Shown here: positions 5,808 through 13,363 of the stretch, one piece after another
How the letters are laid out: every line of letters starts with the position of its first letter
How positions within the stretch are numbered: position 1 is the stretch's first letter
Assembly: GCA_947649215.1 (NCBI GenBank)
Contig: CANSQW010000009.1
Coordinates: 1 to 16,030, forward strand
Length of the DNA: 16,030 nucleotides
From: an uncultured bacterium
Lineage (GTDB): Bacteria > Actinomycetota > Coriobacteriia > Coriobacteriales > Eggerthellaceae
Reading direction: 5' to 3'
The notes under the pieces: generated by a model
What the model saw: the letters and a program-made list of their open reading frames with translations, nothing else
Database searches by the model: none
Told to the model about the DNA's origin: nothing
Position numbers and translations under genes: made by a program

Positions 5808-7747
5808 TGACCGACCCCCAGAACTCCTCCCGCCCCTTCCCGCGAAGCGCTTCCGCCTCGCAGCCCGCTGCCGGCGGCATCCCTCCGGAGGCTGTCGCGC
5901 AGCCCGTCCCGCCGGCCGTCCCCGCCGCCTCTGGGCCGGTTGCGCAGCCGGCGGCGGGCGAGCGCCAGCACGTCCACCACAGCTACATCTGGCTCGGCAG
6001 CCTGCGCGCCGGCGCAGCTGCGCTGTTCGCCGTTGCCATCGCGGCGTTCTCCTCCATCGCGAGCGCCATCTCCAGCATCCAGCGCGCGATGGCCGGCATG
6101 GACGCCGGCTTCGGCCTGTTCGTTGCCATCGTCATCGTGGCGCTTCTCGTCATCGTGGCCCTGGGCATCCTCTTCGCCGTGCACGCCATCTCCTACAAGC
6201 ACCTGTGGTACCAGCTGGGCTCCGAGGAGTTCAACCTGTTCAGCGGCGTGTTCTCGAAGAAGCGCGTGCACGTGCCCTATCAGCGCATCCAGTCGGTCGA
6301 CCAGAAGGCGACGCTGCTCCAGCGCCTCTTCGGCGTGTGCACCGTGTCCATCGACACTGCGGGCGGTGCCAACAACAAGGCCGTCATCGTGCCCTACCTG
6401 GCCAAGCAGCAGGCGGAGACCCTGCGCACCCAGCTGTTCGCCCGCAAGCAGTGGCTGGCCGCCGGCAACGACCCGGCTGCCTTCCCCGCCGTCGTGGGCG
6501 CCGCGCCCGTGCAGCCCGCCGCGGCCCCCAGTCTCGCGGCGGTCGCCCCCACAGCTCCCGGGTCCTCGGCCGGCAACGTGCTCGACGTAGCCACCGGGGT
6601 GTGGGACGAGGTGGGCGGCGTGTTCGCCGGCGCGGCCGTGGACACCGGCCGCGTCTCCTACGAGTACGGCCTCACCAACAAGGAGCTGCTGCTGACGGGC
6701 TTCTCCAACAACACCGCCTTCGTGGTGGTCATCATCGCCATCCTCGGCGCCGTCGGCCAGTTCGCCGACATCCTCTTCGACCTCATCCCCGGCTCGGGCG
6801 ACGCGGCGGTCGACGCCGTGGTCTCGGCGGCCTCGGGCCCGGCGGCCGGCGGCTTGGCGGCGGTGCTCTTCGCCGCGTTCATCGGCGGCTCGCTCGTGCT
6901 GTGGCTGCTGTCGGCGCTTGCGTCGTGCCTGTCCTACGGCGGCTTCCGCGCCCGTCGCCGCGATGACCGCATCGAGGTGGAGCGCGGCCTGCTCCAGCAC
7001 CAGTTCCAGGGCGTGGGCATCGACCGCGTGCAGTCCGTCATCGTCAAGCAGGGCTTCGTGCGGCGCCTGCTCGGCTGCTGCGAGGTGTCCCTCGGCAAGA
7101 TCGACGCCGCGTCTGAGGGCGACGAGTCCAAGGGGACGGCCAGCCAGGGCGTCCTGGTCATCCACCCCTTCGTGAAGGCGAGCCGCGTGCCGGAGATCCT
7201 GGCTGGCCTCGTCCCGGAGTTCGCCGACCTGCCCACCGAGCCGCGCCGCGTGGCGCCGGTGGCCCTGCGCCGCGGGCTCATTCGCCGCTGCCTGTGGCAG
7301 GGCGAAGGCTTCTGGCTGGCCGTGGCGGTGCTCATCTGCCAGGTGGGGCTGCACCTGCTGGTCGCCGCGGAGCCGTCCGAGGCCTGGGCGCTGCCCTACC
7401 TGGACGGCGGCGCGCTCGTGGGCTACCTGTTCGCGCTCGTGCTGCTCGTCGTGGACGTGGTGGGCGCCGTACTGTGGTACCGCGAGTCGAGCTTCGCGGT
7501 GAACGACCGCTTCATGCAGGTGTCCAACGGCGGCATCTCGCGTGAGACGGTCAGCTTCCCGCGTCAGAAGATCCAGTTCGGCTACGCCAAGACCAATCCC
7601 TTCCAGCGCCTGGCCCACACCGCCACCCTCTCCGCCCGCACCGCCGCGGGCGTGGGCGGCACCACCATTCGCCTGATCGACGTGGGGGAGGAAGACGCTC
7701 GTGCGTGGCTCGCGTGGCTCAAGCCGAGGGGAAATGTGCTACAGTAG
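5807..7747 (+). CDS. YdbT-like membrane protein with three bPH2 domains
   Basis: Partner of the preceding protein. The 646-aa product starts with a disordered Pro/Ala-rich segment (about 1-55) and then has three units, each a pair of membrane helices followed by a bPH2 domain. The repeated core is visible three times: PYQRIQSVDQKATLLQRLFG, GIDRVQSVIVKQGFVRRLLG and FPRQKIQFGYAKTNPFQRLA. A Pro/Ala-rich linker separates units one and two. ATG 5807 has GGAGGA 6 nt upstream and overlaps the ydbS-like stop by one base; a GTG at 5804 would add one residue. YdbT proteins are usually near 490 aa, so the extra length is the N-terminal extension and the linker. Likely an envelope-stress or antimicrobial-tolerance factor, by analogy only. 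Confidence 0.85.
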   Translation: MTDPQNSSRPFPRSASASQPAAGGIPPEAVAQPVPPAVPAASGPVAQPAAGERQHVHHSYIWLGSLRAGAAALFAVAIAAFSSIASAISSIQRAMAGMDAGFGLFVAIVIVALLVIVALGILFAVHAISYKHLWYQLGSEEFNLFSGVFSKKRVHVPYQRIQSVDQKATLLQRLFGVCTVSIDTAGGANNKAVIVPYLAKQQAETLRTQLFARKQWLAAGNDPAAFPAVVGAAPVQPAAAPSLAAVAPTAPGSSAGNVLDVATGVWDEVGGVFAGAAVDTGRVSYEYGLTNKELLLTGFSNNTAFVVVIIAILGAVGQFADILFDLIPGSGDAAVDAVVSAASGPAAGGLAAVLFAAFIGGSLVLWLLSALASCLSYGGFRARRRDDRIEVERGLLQHQFQGVGIDRVQSVIVKQGFVRRLLGCCEVSLGKIDAASEGDESKGTASQGVLVIHPFVKASRVPEILAGLVPEFADLPTEPRRVAPVALRRGLIRRCLWQGEGFWLAVAVLICQVGLHLLVAAEPSEAWALPYLDGGALVGYLFALVLLVVDVVGAVLWYRESSFAVNDRFMQVSNGGISRETVSFPRQKIQFGYAKTNPFQRLAHTATLSARTAAGVGGTTIRLIDVGEEDARAWLAWLKPRGNVLQ

Positions 7748-7752
7748 CTCCC

Positions 7753-8523
7753 ATGAGCAAACGATCCTCATCAGACGAAGCGGGCGGCCGAAGTAGCCGC
7801 TCGTCCCGGGGCTACCTCGCGGTGGCTCCCTCGGCCGCCTCGGGAGCAGCCTCGGCCGCAGCTCCCTCGGCCGGCCGGCGCTCGCGGCGCAGCGCACGCG
7901 AGTACTCCCTGGGCGAGGAGATAGCCAACGCCGTCACCCACGGCATCGGCGCCTGCCTGGCCGTCGCCGCGCTCGTGGTGCTCATCGTGAAGTCGGTCGT
8001 GGACGGCGGCGGCGTGCTCCTGTTCTCCGCGCTGGTCTACGGCATCTCCCTCCTGCTCGAGTACCTCATGTCGACCCTCTATCACGCCCTTGCCCACGAG
8101 GGCGCCAAGCGCGTGTTCAAGGTGCTCGACCACAGCTGCATCTACCTGCTCATCGCCGGCTCCTATACGCCGTACTGCCTGGTCACCCTCGGTGCGTCCG
8201 GCGGCGTGTGGCTGGCGGCGTTCGTGTGGGCCACCGCCGTGGCCGGCGTTGCCTGCGAGGCGTTCTGGACGTTCAGGCCGCGCTGGGTCTCGGCCGTGCT
8301 CTACGTGCTCTTGGGCTGGAGCGTCGCGTTCTTCATCCCGCAGCTCTGGGAGCTTCTGCCCGCGCCGGGCTTCTGGCTGCTGGCTGCGGGCGGCATCAGC
8401 TACACGGTGGGCGCCGTCTTCTACGTGCTGAAGAAGGTTCCCTACATGCACTCCGTCTTCCACGTGTTCGTGCTGGCGGGCAGCGTGCTGCAGTTCCTCT
8501 CCATCATTCTGTTTGTGATCTAG
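7753..8523 (+). CDS. Hemolysin III / PAQR-family membrane protein
   Basis: Seven-helix membrane protein of the PAQR (YqfA/TrhA/hemolysin III) family, members of which are zinc-dependent and thought to act as lipid hydrolases or membrane-homeostasis proteins; haemolysis is not a safe prediction. The 256-aa product keeps the zinc-site residues: S107 and H111 (STLYH), D126 (LDHSCIY), and H233 and H237 (HSVFH). The conserved EEIANAVTHGIG starts at residue 55. The first ~50 residues form a basic Ser/Ala-rich extension not typical of the family. ATG 7753 is 5 nt after the YdbT-like stop. It has no good ribosome-binding site (GAGGGGA is 20 nt away), so expression probably depends on coupling to the upstream gene. 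In-frame GTG codons at 7705 and 7714 are less likely. Confidence 0.92.
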   Translation: MSKRSSSDEAGGRSSRSSRGYLAVAPSAASGAASAAAPSAGRRSRRSAREYSLGEEIANAVTHGIGACLAVAALVVLIVKSVVDGGGVLLFSALVYGISLLLEYLMSTLYHALAHEGAKRVFKVLDHSCIYLLIAGSYTPYCLVTLGASGGVWLAAFVWATAVAGVACEAFWTFRPRWVSAVLYVLLGWSVAFFIPQLWELLPAPGFWLLAAGGISYTVGAVFYVLKKVPYMHSVFHVFVLAGSVLQFLSIILFVI

Positions 8524-8534
8524 AGAAGGCGACC

Positions 8535-9359
8535 ATGGACAAAGAACACTCATCCGAGAAGGCTCCCGAGAAGAAGGGCTTCTTCGACTTCTTCAGCGTG
8601 GGGCGCCATCAGCCCGTGTCCGAGGAGGAGATCAAGGACATGGTGGCCGGCGCCGGCGAGCTGCTTGATGACGAGAAGCGGATGATCCACGACATCCTCG
8701 ACCTGCGCGACCTCACGGCGCGCGAGATCATGAAGCCGCGGGTGGACATGATCCTGGTGGAGGACACCGAGACGGGACGCGCCGCCCTCGAGCGCATGCG
8801 CGGCACCGGCTACTCGCGCCTTCCGGTGTACCACGACGACATGGACGCCATCGTGGGCATCGTGCACTACAAAGACCTCATCGGCCCGCTCATGGACGGC
8901 CGCGTGGACGATCCGGTGACCAAGTTCATGTACGAGCCCATGTTCGTGCCCGAGACGAAGGACGTCATTCCCCTGCTCTCCGAGATGCAGGAGCAGCGCC
9001 AGCAGATGGCGATCGTCGTGGACGAGTACGGGGGGACCGACGGCCTCATCACGGTGGAGGACATCGTGGAGGAGATCGTCGGCGAGATCATCGACGAGAC
9101 CGACCGCGACCGCGAGCCGGTGACGCTGCTCAGCCCCGGCTGCTGGCGTGCCGATGGCGGCCTGCCCGTGGACGACGCCCTGGAGCTGGGCTGGCCGGTG
9201 GCCGAGTCCGACGACTACGAGACTATCGCCGGCTGGCTCATGGACACCCTCGACTTCGTTCCCAAGACCGGTGACGAGTTCGAGGTGGACGGGTTCTCCT
9301 TCAAGATAGAGAAGATGCGCCGCTCGCGCATCTCCACCATCCGCGTCACGCGCTTATAG
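8535..9359 (+). CDS. corC: CorC/HlyC-type CBS-domain protein
   Basis: Cytoplasmic CBS-pair protein of the CorC (YbeX)/HlyC family, implicated in magnesium and cobalt homeostasis. The 274-aa product has a short charged N-terminus, two CBS domains (about 66-117, MKPRVDMILVEDTETG, and 125-185, QMAIVVDEYGGTDGLITVED) and a C-terminal CorC_HlyC domain (about 195-272, YETIAGWLMDTLDFVPKTGD). It lacks the N-terminal membrane domain (CNNM/DUF21) of the longer members, so it resembles the soluble E. coli form. ATG 8535 is preceded by GAGAAGG and lies 11 nt after the hemolysin III stop, so it is very likely last in the four-gene operon. No clear terminator hairpin follows. Family call is firm; the ion is not determined by the sequence. 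Confidence 0.88.
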   Translation: MDKEHSSEKAPEKKGFFDFFSVGRHQPVSEEEIKDMVAGAGELLDDEKRMIHDILDLRDLTAREIMKPRVDMILVEDTETGRAALERMRGTGYSRLPVYHDDMDAIVGIVHYKDLIGPLMDGRVDDPVTKFMYEPMFVPETKDVIPLLSEMQEQRQQMAIVVDEYGGTDGLITVEDIVEEIVGEIIDETDRDREPVTLLSPGCWRADGGLPVDDALELGWPVAESDDYETIAGWLMDTLDFVPKTGDEFEVDGFSFKIEKMRRSRISTIRVTRL

Positions 9360-9475
9360 CGAAAAAGTTGTGGAGACGCCCCCAGGGAGGCCGGAAAACG
9401 CATCGCTCTCACCTGCGGAACCTTAGCCGTTCACCTTTGTCAAGCGAACAAACCATGAATCGTTGCCATTAGGTT

Positions 9476-9587
9476 TTGGCACTAAGGGCCCTGCTACGGT
9501 AAAATACGGCTACTAACAAATGCATATCGAGCCATTCGGCAGCATACCCACACCCAACCTAACACGCTGTCACCGCCCCCGGGCGGT
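9476..9587 (+). promoter_or_regulatory. Sigma70-like promoter and leader of the lysozyme-fold gene
   Basis: TTGGCA (9476-9481) and TAAAAT (9500-9505) are separated by 18 bp, near-consensus in an otherwise GC-rich sequence. The inferred start near 9512 leaves a leader of about 110 nt. Within it, ACCGCCC-CC-GGGCGGT (9572-9587) can fold as a 7-bp hairpin. I looked for a ydaO/c-di-AMP riboswitch, common upstream of wall hydrolases, and could not recognise one. The remainder of the 264-bp gap (9360-9475) shows nothing I can name. Confidence 0.6.
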
Positions 9588-9623
9588 TGGTCGTGTGCGC
9601 TTCGTGAAAGGTTGGCCAGGCAG

Positions 9624-10412
9624 ATGGTCGCAAGACGGAAGAGTGCGGGAAGGGGCTTCGTCGGCGTGTTCGCCGCGGTGGCCTGCGCCTCGCTGTTCGT
9701 CGCCGGCTGCTTCGGCTTCGGCATCGCATCCGCCGGCGGCGCCGGCGCGGACGCCGCCGGCTTCGGCCTGGGCGGTACGAGCGATGCGGTCATCCTTCAG
9801 GTGAACGACTCCCCGGCCGAGGTCGCCGCGCCCGCCATCCAGGAGGAGCGGGCCATAGAGGCCACCGCCCAGCGCGACGTCTCCCAGGGCTACCAGGAGA
9901 TCGCCGCCGAGGAGGAGGCTGCCCGCATCGCCGCCGAGCAGGAGCGCATCGCCAAGGAAAAGGCCTGTATCCAGCAGGTGGCAGATGCCAAGTCCGCCTA
10001 CCTTGCCAAGTACGGCAGCCTGCCCGTCTCCAACGTCGACTTCAGCATCGGGCGCGAGGCCTTCGTCGCCGAGTGGACCGTTCGCATCAATGACTACCTC
10101 GAGGGCTTCCCCCTGGCCGGCCACGGCGAGACCTTTGCCATCGCGGCCTGGGAGAACGGCGTGGATCCGCGCTGGTCGCCCGCCATCTCCAACACCGAGA
10201 GCACCCGCGGGTCGGTGTGCTTCAGCCCGCACAACGCCTGGGGCTGGGGCCAGTCCGCCTGGCCCAACTGGGACACGGCCATCCGCGCCCACGTGAAGGG
10301 CCTGGCCGATGTTTACGGCTACACCATCAGCTACGCCAACGCCATGAAGTACTGCCCGCCGAACTACGACAACTGGTATCGCGACACCCTGAACGAGATG
10401 GCCAAGATCTAG
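9624..10412 (+). CDS. Secreted or lipid-anchored lysozyme-fold protein
   Basis: Probable peptidoglycan hydrolase of the lysozyme-like superfamily acting outside the membrane. The 262-aa product has a basic N-terminus and hydrophobic stretch ending in VAGC (C29), which fits a lipobox, though an uncleaved anchor is possible. An Ala/Glu-rich helix, probably a coiled coil, spans about 70-120. The C-terminal domain (about 145-262) contains WENGVDPRWSPAISNTESTR, where E192 in the TES motif matches the position of the catalytic Glu of transglycosylase folds, and then HNAWGWGQSAWPNWD. ATG 9624 is preferred over TTG 9612; GAAAGG ends 12 nt before it. A strong promoter precedes it and a terminator follows, so it is likely monocistronic. 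The exact enzyme type (muramidase, transglycosylase or glucosaminidase) is not resolved, and a non-catalytic role is possible. Confidence 0.72.
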   Translation: MVARRKSAGRGFVGVFAAVACASLFVAGCFGFGIASAGGAGADAAGFGLGGTSDAVILQVNDSPAEVAAPAIQEERAIEATAQRDVSQGYQEIAAEEEAARIAAEQERIAKEKACIQQVADAKSAYLAKYGSLPVSNVDFSIGREAFVAEWTVRINDYLEGFPLAGHGETFAIAAWENGVDPRWSPAISNTESTRGSVCFSPHNAWGWGQSAWPNWDTAIRAHVKGLADVYGYTISYANAMKYCPPNYDNWYRDTLNEMAKI

Positions 10413-10442
10413 GCGGTCGGCAGGACGGGATATATACTGAGG

Positions 10443-10470
10443 GGGCTCGGGTTATCCCGGGCTCTTTTTT
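10443..10470 (+). terminator. Rho-independent terminator between the lysozyme-fold gene and trkA
   Basis: GGGCTCGGG (10443-10451), loop TTAT and CCCGGGCTC (10456-10464) form a 9-bp stem with two G-U pairs, followed by T6 (10465-10470). It starts 30 nt after the stop of the lysozyme-fold gene. Only 17 nt separate it from the first trkA start. A -10-like TATACT lies just upstream at 10433-10438, so it may also sit in the leader of the trkA transcript. Confidence 0.85.
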
Positions 10471-10487
10471 CGTAGAAGGAGGTCAGA

Positions 10488-11150
10488 TTGAGCAACGTCA
10501 TCGTCATCGGATGCGGGCGCGTGGGATCGCAGCTGGCCAACATGCTGTCGGACAACGGCAGCAACGTGTGCGTGATCGATCGCTCGGCCGACGCCTTCGC
10601 CAACCTGGGACGCAACTTCAACGGCTCCACCATCCAAGGCGTGGGCTTCGACGAGGACGTGCTCGTGCGCGCCGGCGTGGAGGAGTGCGACGTTTTGGCT
10701 GCCGTCACGCAGTTCGACAACGCCAACCTCATGTGCGCCGAGGTGGCCAGCCGGCTTTATGACGTGCCCCACGTCATCGCCCGCCTCTACAATCCCGACC
10801 ATGAGCGCGCCTACATGCAGCTGGGCATCGACTACGTCTGCGGCACGTCGCTGGTGGCCGAGGACGTGTTCAGCAAGATCGTCTCGGGCCACGGCGCCCA
10901 CATCGAGACGTTCGGCGAGTTCGAGGTGCTGCGCTTCTCGCTCGACCTCTCCTGGCGCGAGAACCAGAAGACCATCCGCGTCTCTGAGATGGAGCGCGAC
11001 CACGAGGTGCGCATCGTCGCCTTCGAGCGGGCTGACGGCTCGGCGTCGTCCATCCCCACGAGCGACTCCGTCCTCTACAACGGCGACACGGTGCTGGCCT
11101 GCGTTCACCACGACCTCATCGGCGCGTTCAGCAAGTACATCCAGGATTAG
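10488..11150 (+). CDS. trkA: TrkA-family potassium uptake regulator (first of two)
   Basis: Cytoplasmic nucleotide-binding gating subunit of a Trk/Ktr potassium transporter. The 220-aa product is a single RCK unit: an RCK_N Rossmann domain with GCGRVG (8-13) and D31 at the end of the second strand, then an RCK_C domain from about residue 135. The start is TTG at 10488 behind AAGGAGGT (10476-10483), a near-perfect ribosome-binding site with a 4-nt spacer, compensating for the weak start codon. A second TrkA-like gene follows after 9 nt. E. coli TrkA fuses two such units in one ~458-aa chain, so the pair here may be the split equivalent. No TrkH/KtrB channel gene is in the window. Confidence 0.9.
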   Translation: MSNVIVIGCGRVGSQLANMLSDNGSNVCVIDRSADAFANLGRNFNGSTIQGVGFDEDVLVRAGVEECDVLAAVTQFDNANLMCAEVASRLYDVPHVIARLYNPDHERAYMQLGIDYVCGTSLVAEDVFSKIVSGHGAHIETFGEFEVLRFSLDLSWRENQKTIRVSEMERDHEVRIVAFERADGSASSIPTSDSVLYNGDTVLACVHHDLIGAFSKYIQD

Positions 11151-11159
11151 GGGACGATC

Positions 11160-11831
11160 ATGTACATCGTTATCGCAGGGGGCGGAAAGATCGGGTCGTA
11201 CCTGGCGGGCGTGCTGCTGGCCAGCGGCAACGAGGTGGCCGTCATCGAAGAGACTCTGGCTACGGCTGACCGCCTGTCGGTGCAGCTGGAGGGCCGCTAC
11301 CTCGTCATCCACGGCGATGGCTGCGACTCGCGCTACCAGGAGGACGCGGGCATCCGCCAGGCTGACGTGTTCGTGGCCACCACCGGCCAGGACGACGACA
11401 ACCTCGTGTCGTGCGAGATTGCCCAGCGCGTGTTCAACGTGCCGCGCTGCATCGCCCGCGTGAACAACCCCAAGAACCTGCGCATCTTCCGCGAGGTGGG
11501 CATCGAGTGCGTGTCGTCCACCACGCTCATCGCCAACCTCATCGAGGAGGAGGCCCTGCTCGGCTCGGTGAGCATCGTGTCGTCGCTGACGCATGGCAAC
11601 GTGGCCCTGACCGAGGTGGTGGTGCCGCGCATGAGGCACCACTCCAACGAGGCTGGCATCGTCATCGACTCCATCCCCATGCCCGAGGGGTCGCTCATCG
11701 CCGCGGTCGCCACCAAGGATGACGTGGAGGTGGCGAGCGAGGGGCTCGTGCTCTATCCGGGCGACAAGGCCATCGTGGTGGCCGACAACGACGTCCTCGA
11801 CGACGTGCGCGCCATGTTCCGCGCGCTCTGA
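11160..11831 (+). CDS. trkA: TrkA-family potassium uptake regulator (second of two)
   Basis: Second RCK protein, 223 aa, with RCK_N Rossmann motif GGGKIG (7-12) and acidic E30 at the end of the second strand (VIEE), the typical HGDGCD segment near residue 50, and an RCK_C domain from about 138. It differs clearly from its upstream neighbour, so it is not a recent duplicate. ATG 11160 follows a GGGGA site and is 9 nt from the upstream stop, indicating co-transcription and probably a heteromeric gating ring. purB follows after 60 nt without an obvious terminator, so read-through into purB is possible. Confidence 0.9.
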   Translation: MYIVIAGGGKIGSYLAGVLLASGNEVAVIEETLATADRLSVQLEGRYLVIHGDGCDSRYQEDAGIRQADVFVATTGQDDDNLVSCEIAQRVFNVPRCIARVNNPKNLRIFREVGIECVSSTTLIANLIEEEALLGSVSIVSSLTHGNVALTEVVVPRMRHHSNEAGIVIDSIPMPEGSLIAAVATKDDVEVASEGLVLYPGDKAIVVADNDVLDDVRAMFRAL

Positions 11832-11891
11832 CGTGGTACGCTTTTCGCAGAGACTGGCAAGGGGTTCGCAAGAGAAGGGATGTGCCTCCGC

Positions 11892-13241
11892 ATGATCAAC
11901 CGCTACACCCGCCCGGAGATGGGCCGCATCTGGGAGCTTCAGAACAAGTTCGCCATCTGGAAGGAGATCGAGGTGCTGGCCTGCGAGGCGCAGGCCGAGC
12001 TGGGCCAGGCGGGCATCACGCGCGAGGAGGCGCAGTGGATCCGCGACCACGCCGACTTCACCGTGGAGGAGATCGACGAGATCGAGAAGGTGACCAACCA
12101 CGACGTCATCGCCTTCACCACGTGCATGGCCAACTACATCGACGCCGACATTCCCGAAGGCGGCGACAAGCCGAGCCGCTGGGTGCACTACGGCATGACC
12201 TCCTCCGACCTGGGCGACACGGCCCTGTCCTACCAGATCACCCAGGCCTGCGACATCATCATCGAGGACATCAAGCGCCTCGGCGAGACCTGCAAGCGCC
12301 GCGCCTTCGAGTTCCAGAACACCCTGTGCGTGGGCCGCACCCACGGCATCCACGCCGAGCCCATGACCTTCGGCATGAAGTTCGGCAGCTGGGCCTGGGC
12401 CTTGAAGCGCGCCCTCACCCGCATGGAGGAGGCCCGCGCCGTGGCCGCCACCGGTGCCATCTCCGGCGCCGTGGGCACCTATTCCTCCATCGACCCCTAC
12501 GTGGAAACCTACGTCTGCGAGAAGCTGGGCCTCACCCCCGACCCGCTGTCCACCCAGGTACTGGCCCGCGACCGCCACGCCCAGGTGATGGCCGCGCTCG
12601 CGGTGACCGCTTCCACCTTGGAATCCATCGCCATGCAGGTGCGCCTGCTGCAGCAGTCCGACGTCATCGAGGCGGAAGAGCCCTTCACCAAGGGCCAGAA
12701 GGGCTCCAGTGCCATGCCCCACAAGCGCAACCCCATCACGGCCGAGCGCGTGTGCGGCCTGGCCCGCGTGGTGAAGGCGAACGCCCAGGTGGCCTTCGAC
12801 AACGTGGCCCTGTGGTTCGAGCGCGACATCTCCCATTCCGGCGCCGAGCGCGTGGTTTTGGCCGACAGCTTCACGGCCCTGGACTACATGTTCGCGAAGA
12901 TGCAGTGGATGCTCGACGGTCTGCAGACCTACCCGGCCAAGATGGAGCACAACCTGTGGCGCACCAAGGGCCTCATCTTCAGCTCGAAGGTGCTGCTGGC
13001 TCTGGTGGATGCCGGCATCACCCGCGAGGACGCCTACGTCATCGTGCAGCGCAACGCCATGAAGGTGTGGGAGGACATCCAGAACGCCGTGGACGGCCCC
13101 ACCTACCGCGAGCGCCTGGAGGCCGACCCCGAGGCCGCCGCGCTCCTGCCCGCCGCCAAGCTCGACAAGATCTTCGACCCCTGGGACTTCCTCACCCGCA
13201 AAGACGTCGTCTTCGACCGCCTGGAGGGACTGGAGTTCTAG
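11892..13241 (+). CDS. purB: Adenylosuccinate lyase
   Basis: Purine-biosynthesis lyase that splits SAICAR to AICAR plus fumarate and adenylosuccinate to AMP plus fumarate; homotetramer in the cytoplasm. The 449-aa product has normal length and starts MINRYTRPEMGRIWELQNKF, the usual PurB N-terminus. Active-site features are present: GRTHGIHAEP with H151, and the fumarate-lyase signature GSSAMPHKRNP at 271-281 including a serine proposed as catalytic in this family. ATG 11892 is preferred to ATG 11880: GAAGGGA (11874-11880) overlaps the first ATG and is 11 nt from the second. A strong terminator lies 17 nt downstream. No clear promoter is seen in the 60-nt gap after trkA. No other purine genes are near it. 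Confidence 0.97.
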   Translation: MINRYTRPEMGRIWELQNKFAIWKEIEVLACEAQAELGQAGITREEAQWIRDHADFTVEEIDEIEKVTNHDVIAFTTCMANYIDADIPEGGDKPSRWVHYGMTSSDLGDTALSYQITQACDIIIEDIKRLGETCKRRAFEFQNTLCVGRTHGIHAEPMTFGMKFGSWAWALKRALTRMEEARAVAATGAISGAVGTYSSIDPYVETYVCEKLGLTPDPLSTQVLARDRHAQVMAALAVTASTLESIAMQVRLLQQSDVIEAEEPFTKGQKGSSAMPHKRNPITAERVCGLARVVKANAQVAFDNVALWFERDISHSGAERVVLADSFTALDYMFAKMQWMLDGLQTYPAKMEHNLWRTKGLIFSSKVLLALVDAGITREDAYVIVQRNAMKVWEDIQNAVDGPTYRERLEADPEAAALLPAAKLDKIFDPWDFLTRKDVVFDRLEGLEF

Positions 13242-13258
13242 GACGCTCCGCGCGTCAC

Positions 13259-13287
13259 GGGGCCGGCCGAGTGCCGGCCCCTTTTTT
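13259..13287 (+). terminator. Rho-independent terminator of purB
   Basis: GGGGCCGGC (13259-13267), loop CGAGT and GCCGGCCCC (13273-13281) form a perfect 9-bp GC stem followed by T6 (13282-13287). It begins 17 nt after the purB stop. This is the clearest terminator in the window. Confidence 0.95.
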
Positions 13288-13363
13288 CGTTTCGGCTGCG
13301 TTTTGCGCGCGGGATGCGGGTCGATGCCGGGTGCGGGGGGGGGTGCTGCGTGGAATCGAGCGC

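Noticed and set aside
5555-7618. Long minus-strand open frame opposite the bPH2 genes
   Set aside because: Low-complexity Ala/Arg/Gly/His composition with no motif; a codon-bias shadow of the YdbS/YdbT-like genes.
9360-9623. Possible ydaO (c-di-AMP) or other riboswitch upstream of the lysozyme-fold gene
   Set aside because: No recognisable conserved core or pseudoknot elements; only a simple 7-bp hairpin is visible. A covariance-model search would settle it.
11832-11891. Possible purB promoter (TGGTACGCT as an extended -10)
   Set aside because: Poor match to TATAAT and no -35; purB may be co-transcribed with the trkA genes.
10452-12950. Very long open frame antisense to trkA-trkA-purB
   Set aside because: It spans three well-supported genes and a terminator on the other strand, is His/Gly/Val-rich without domains, and is explained by GC-rich third positions.
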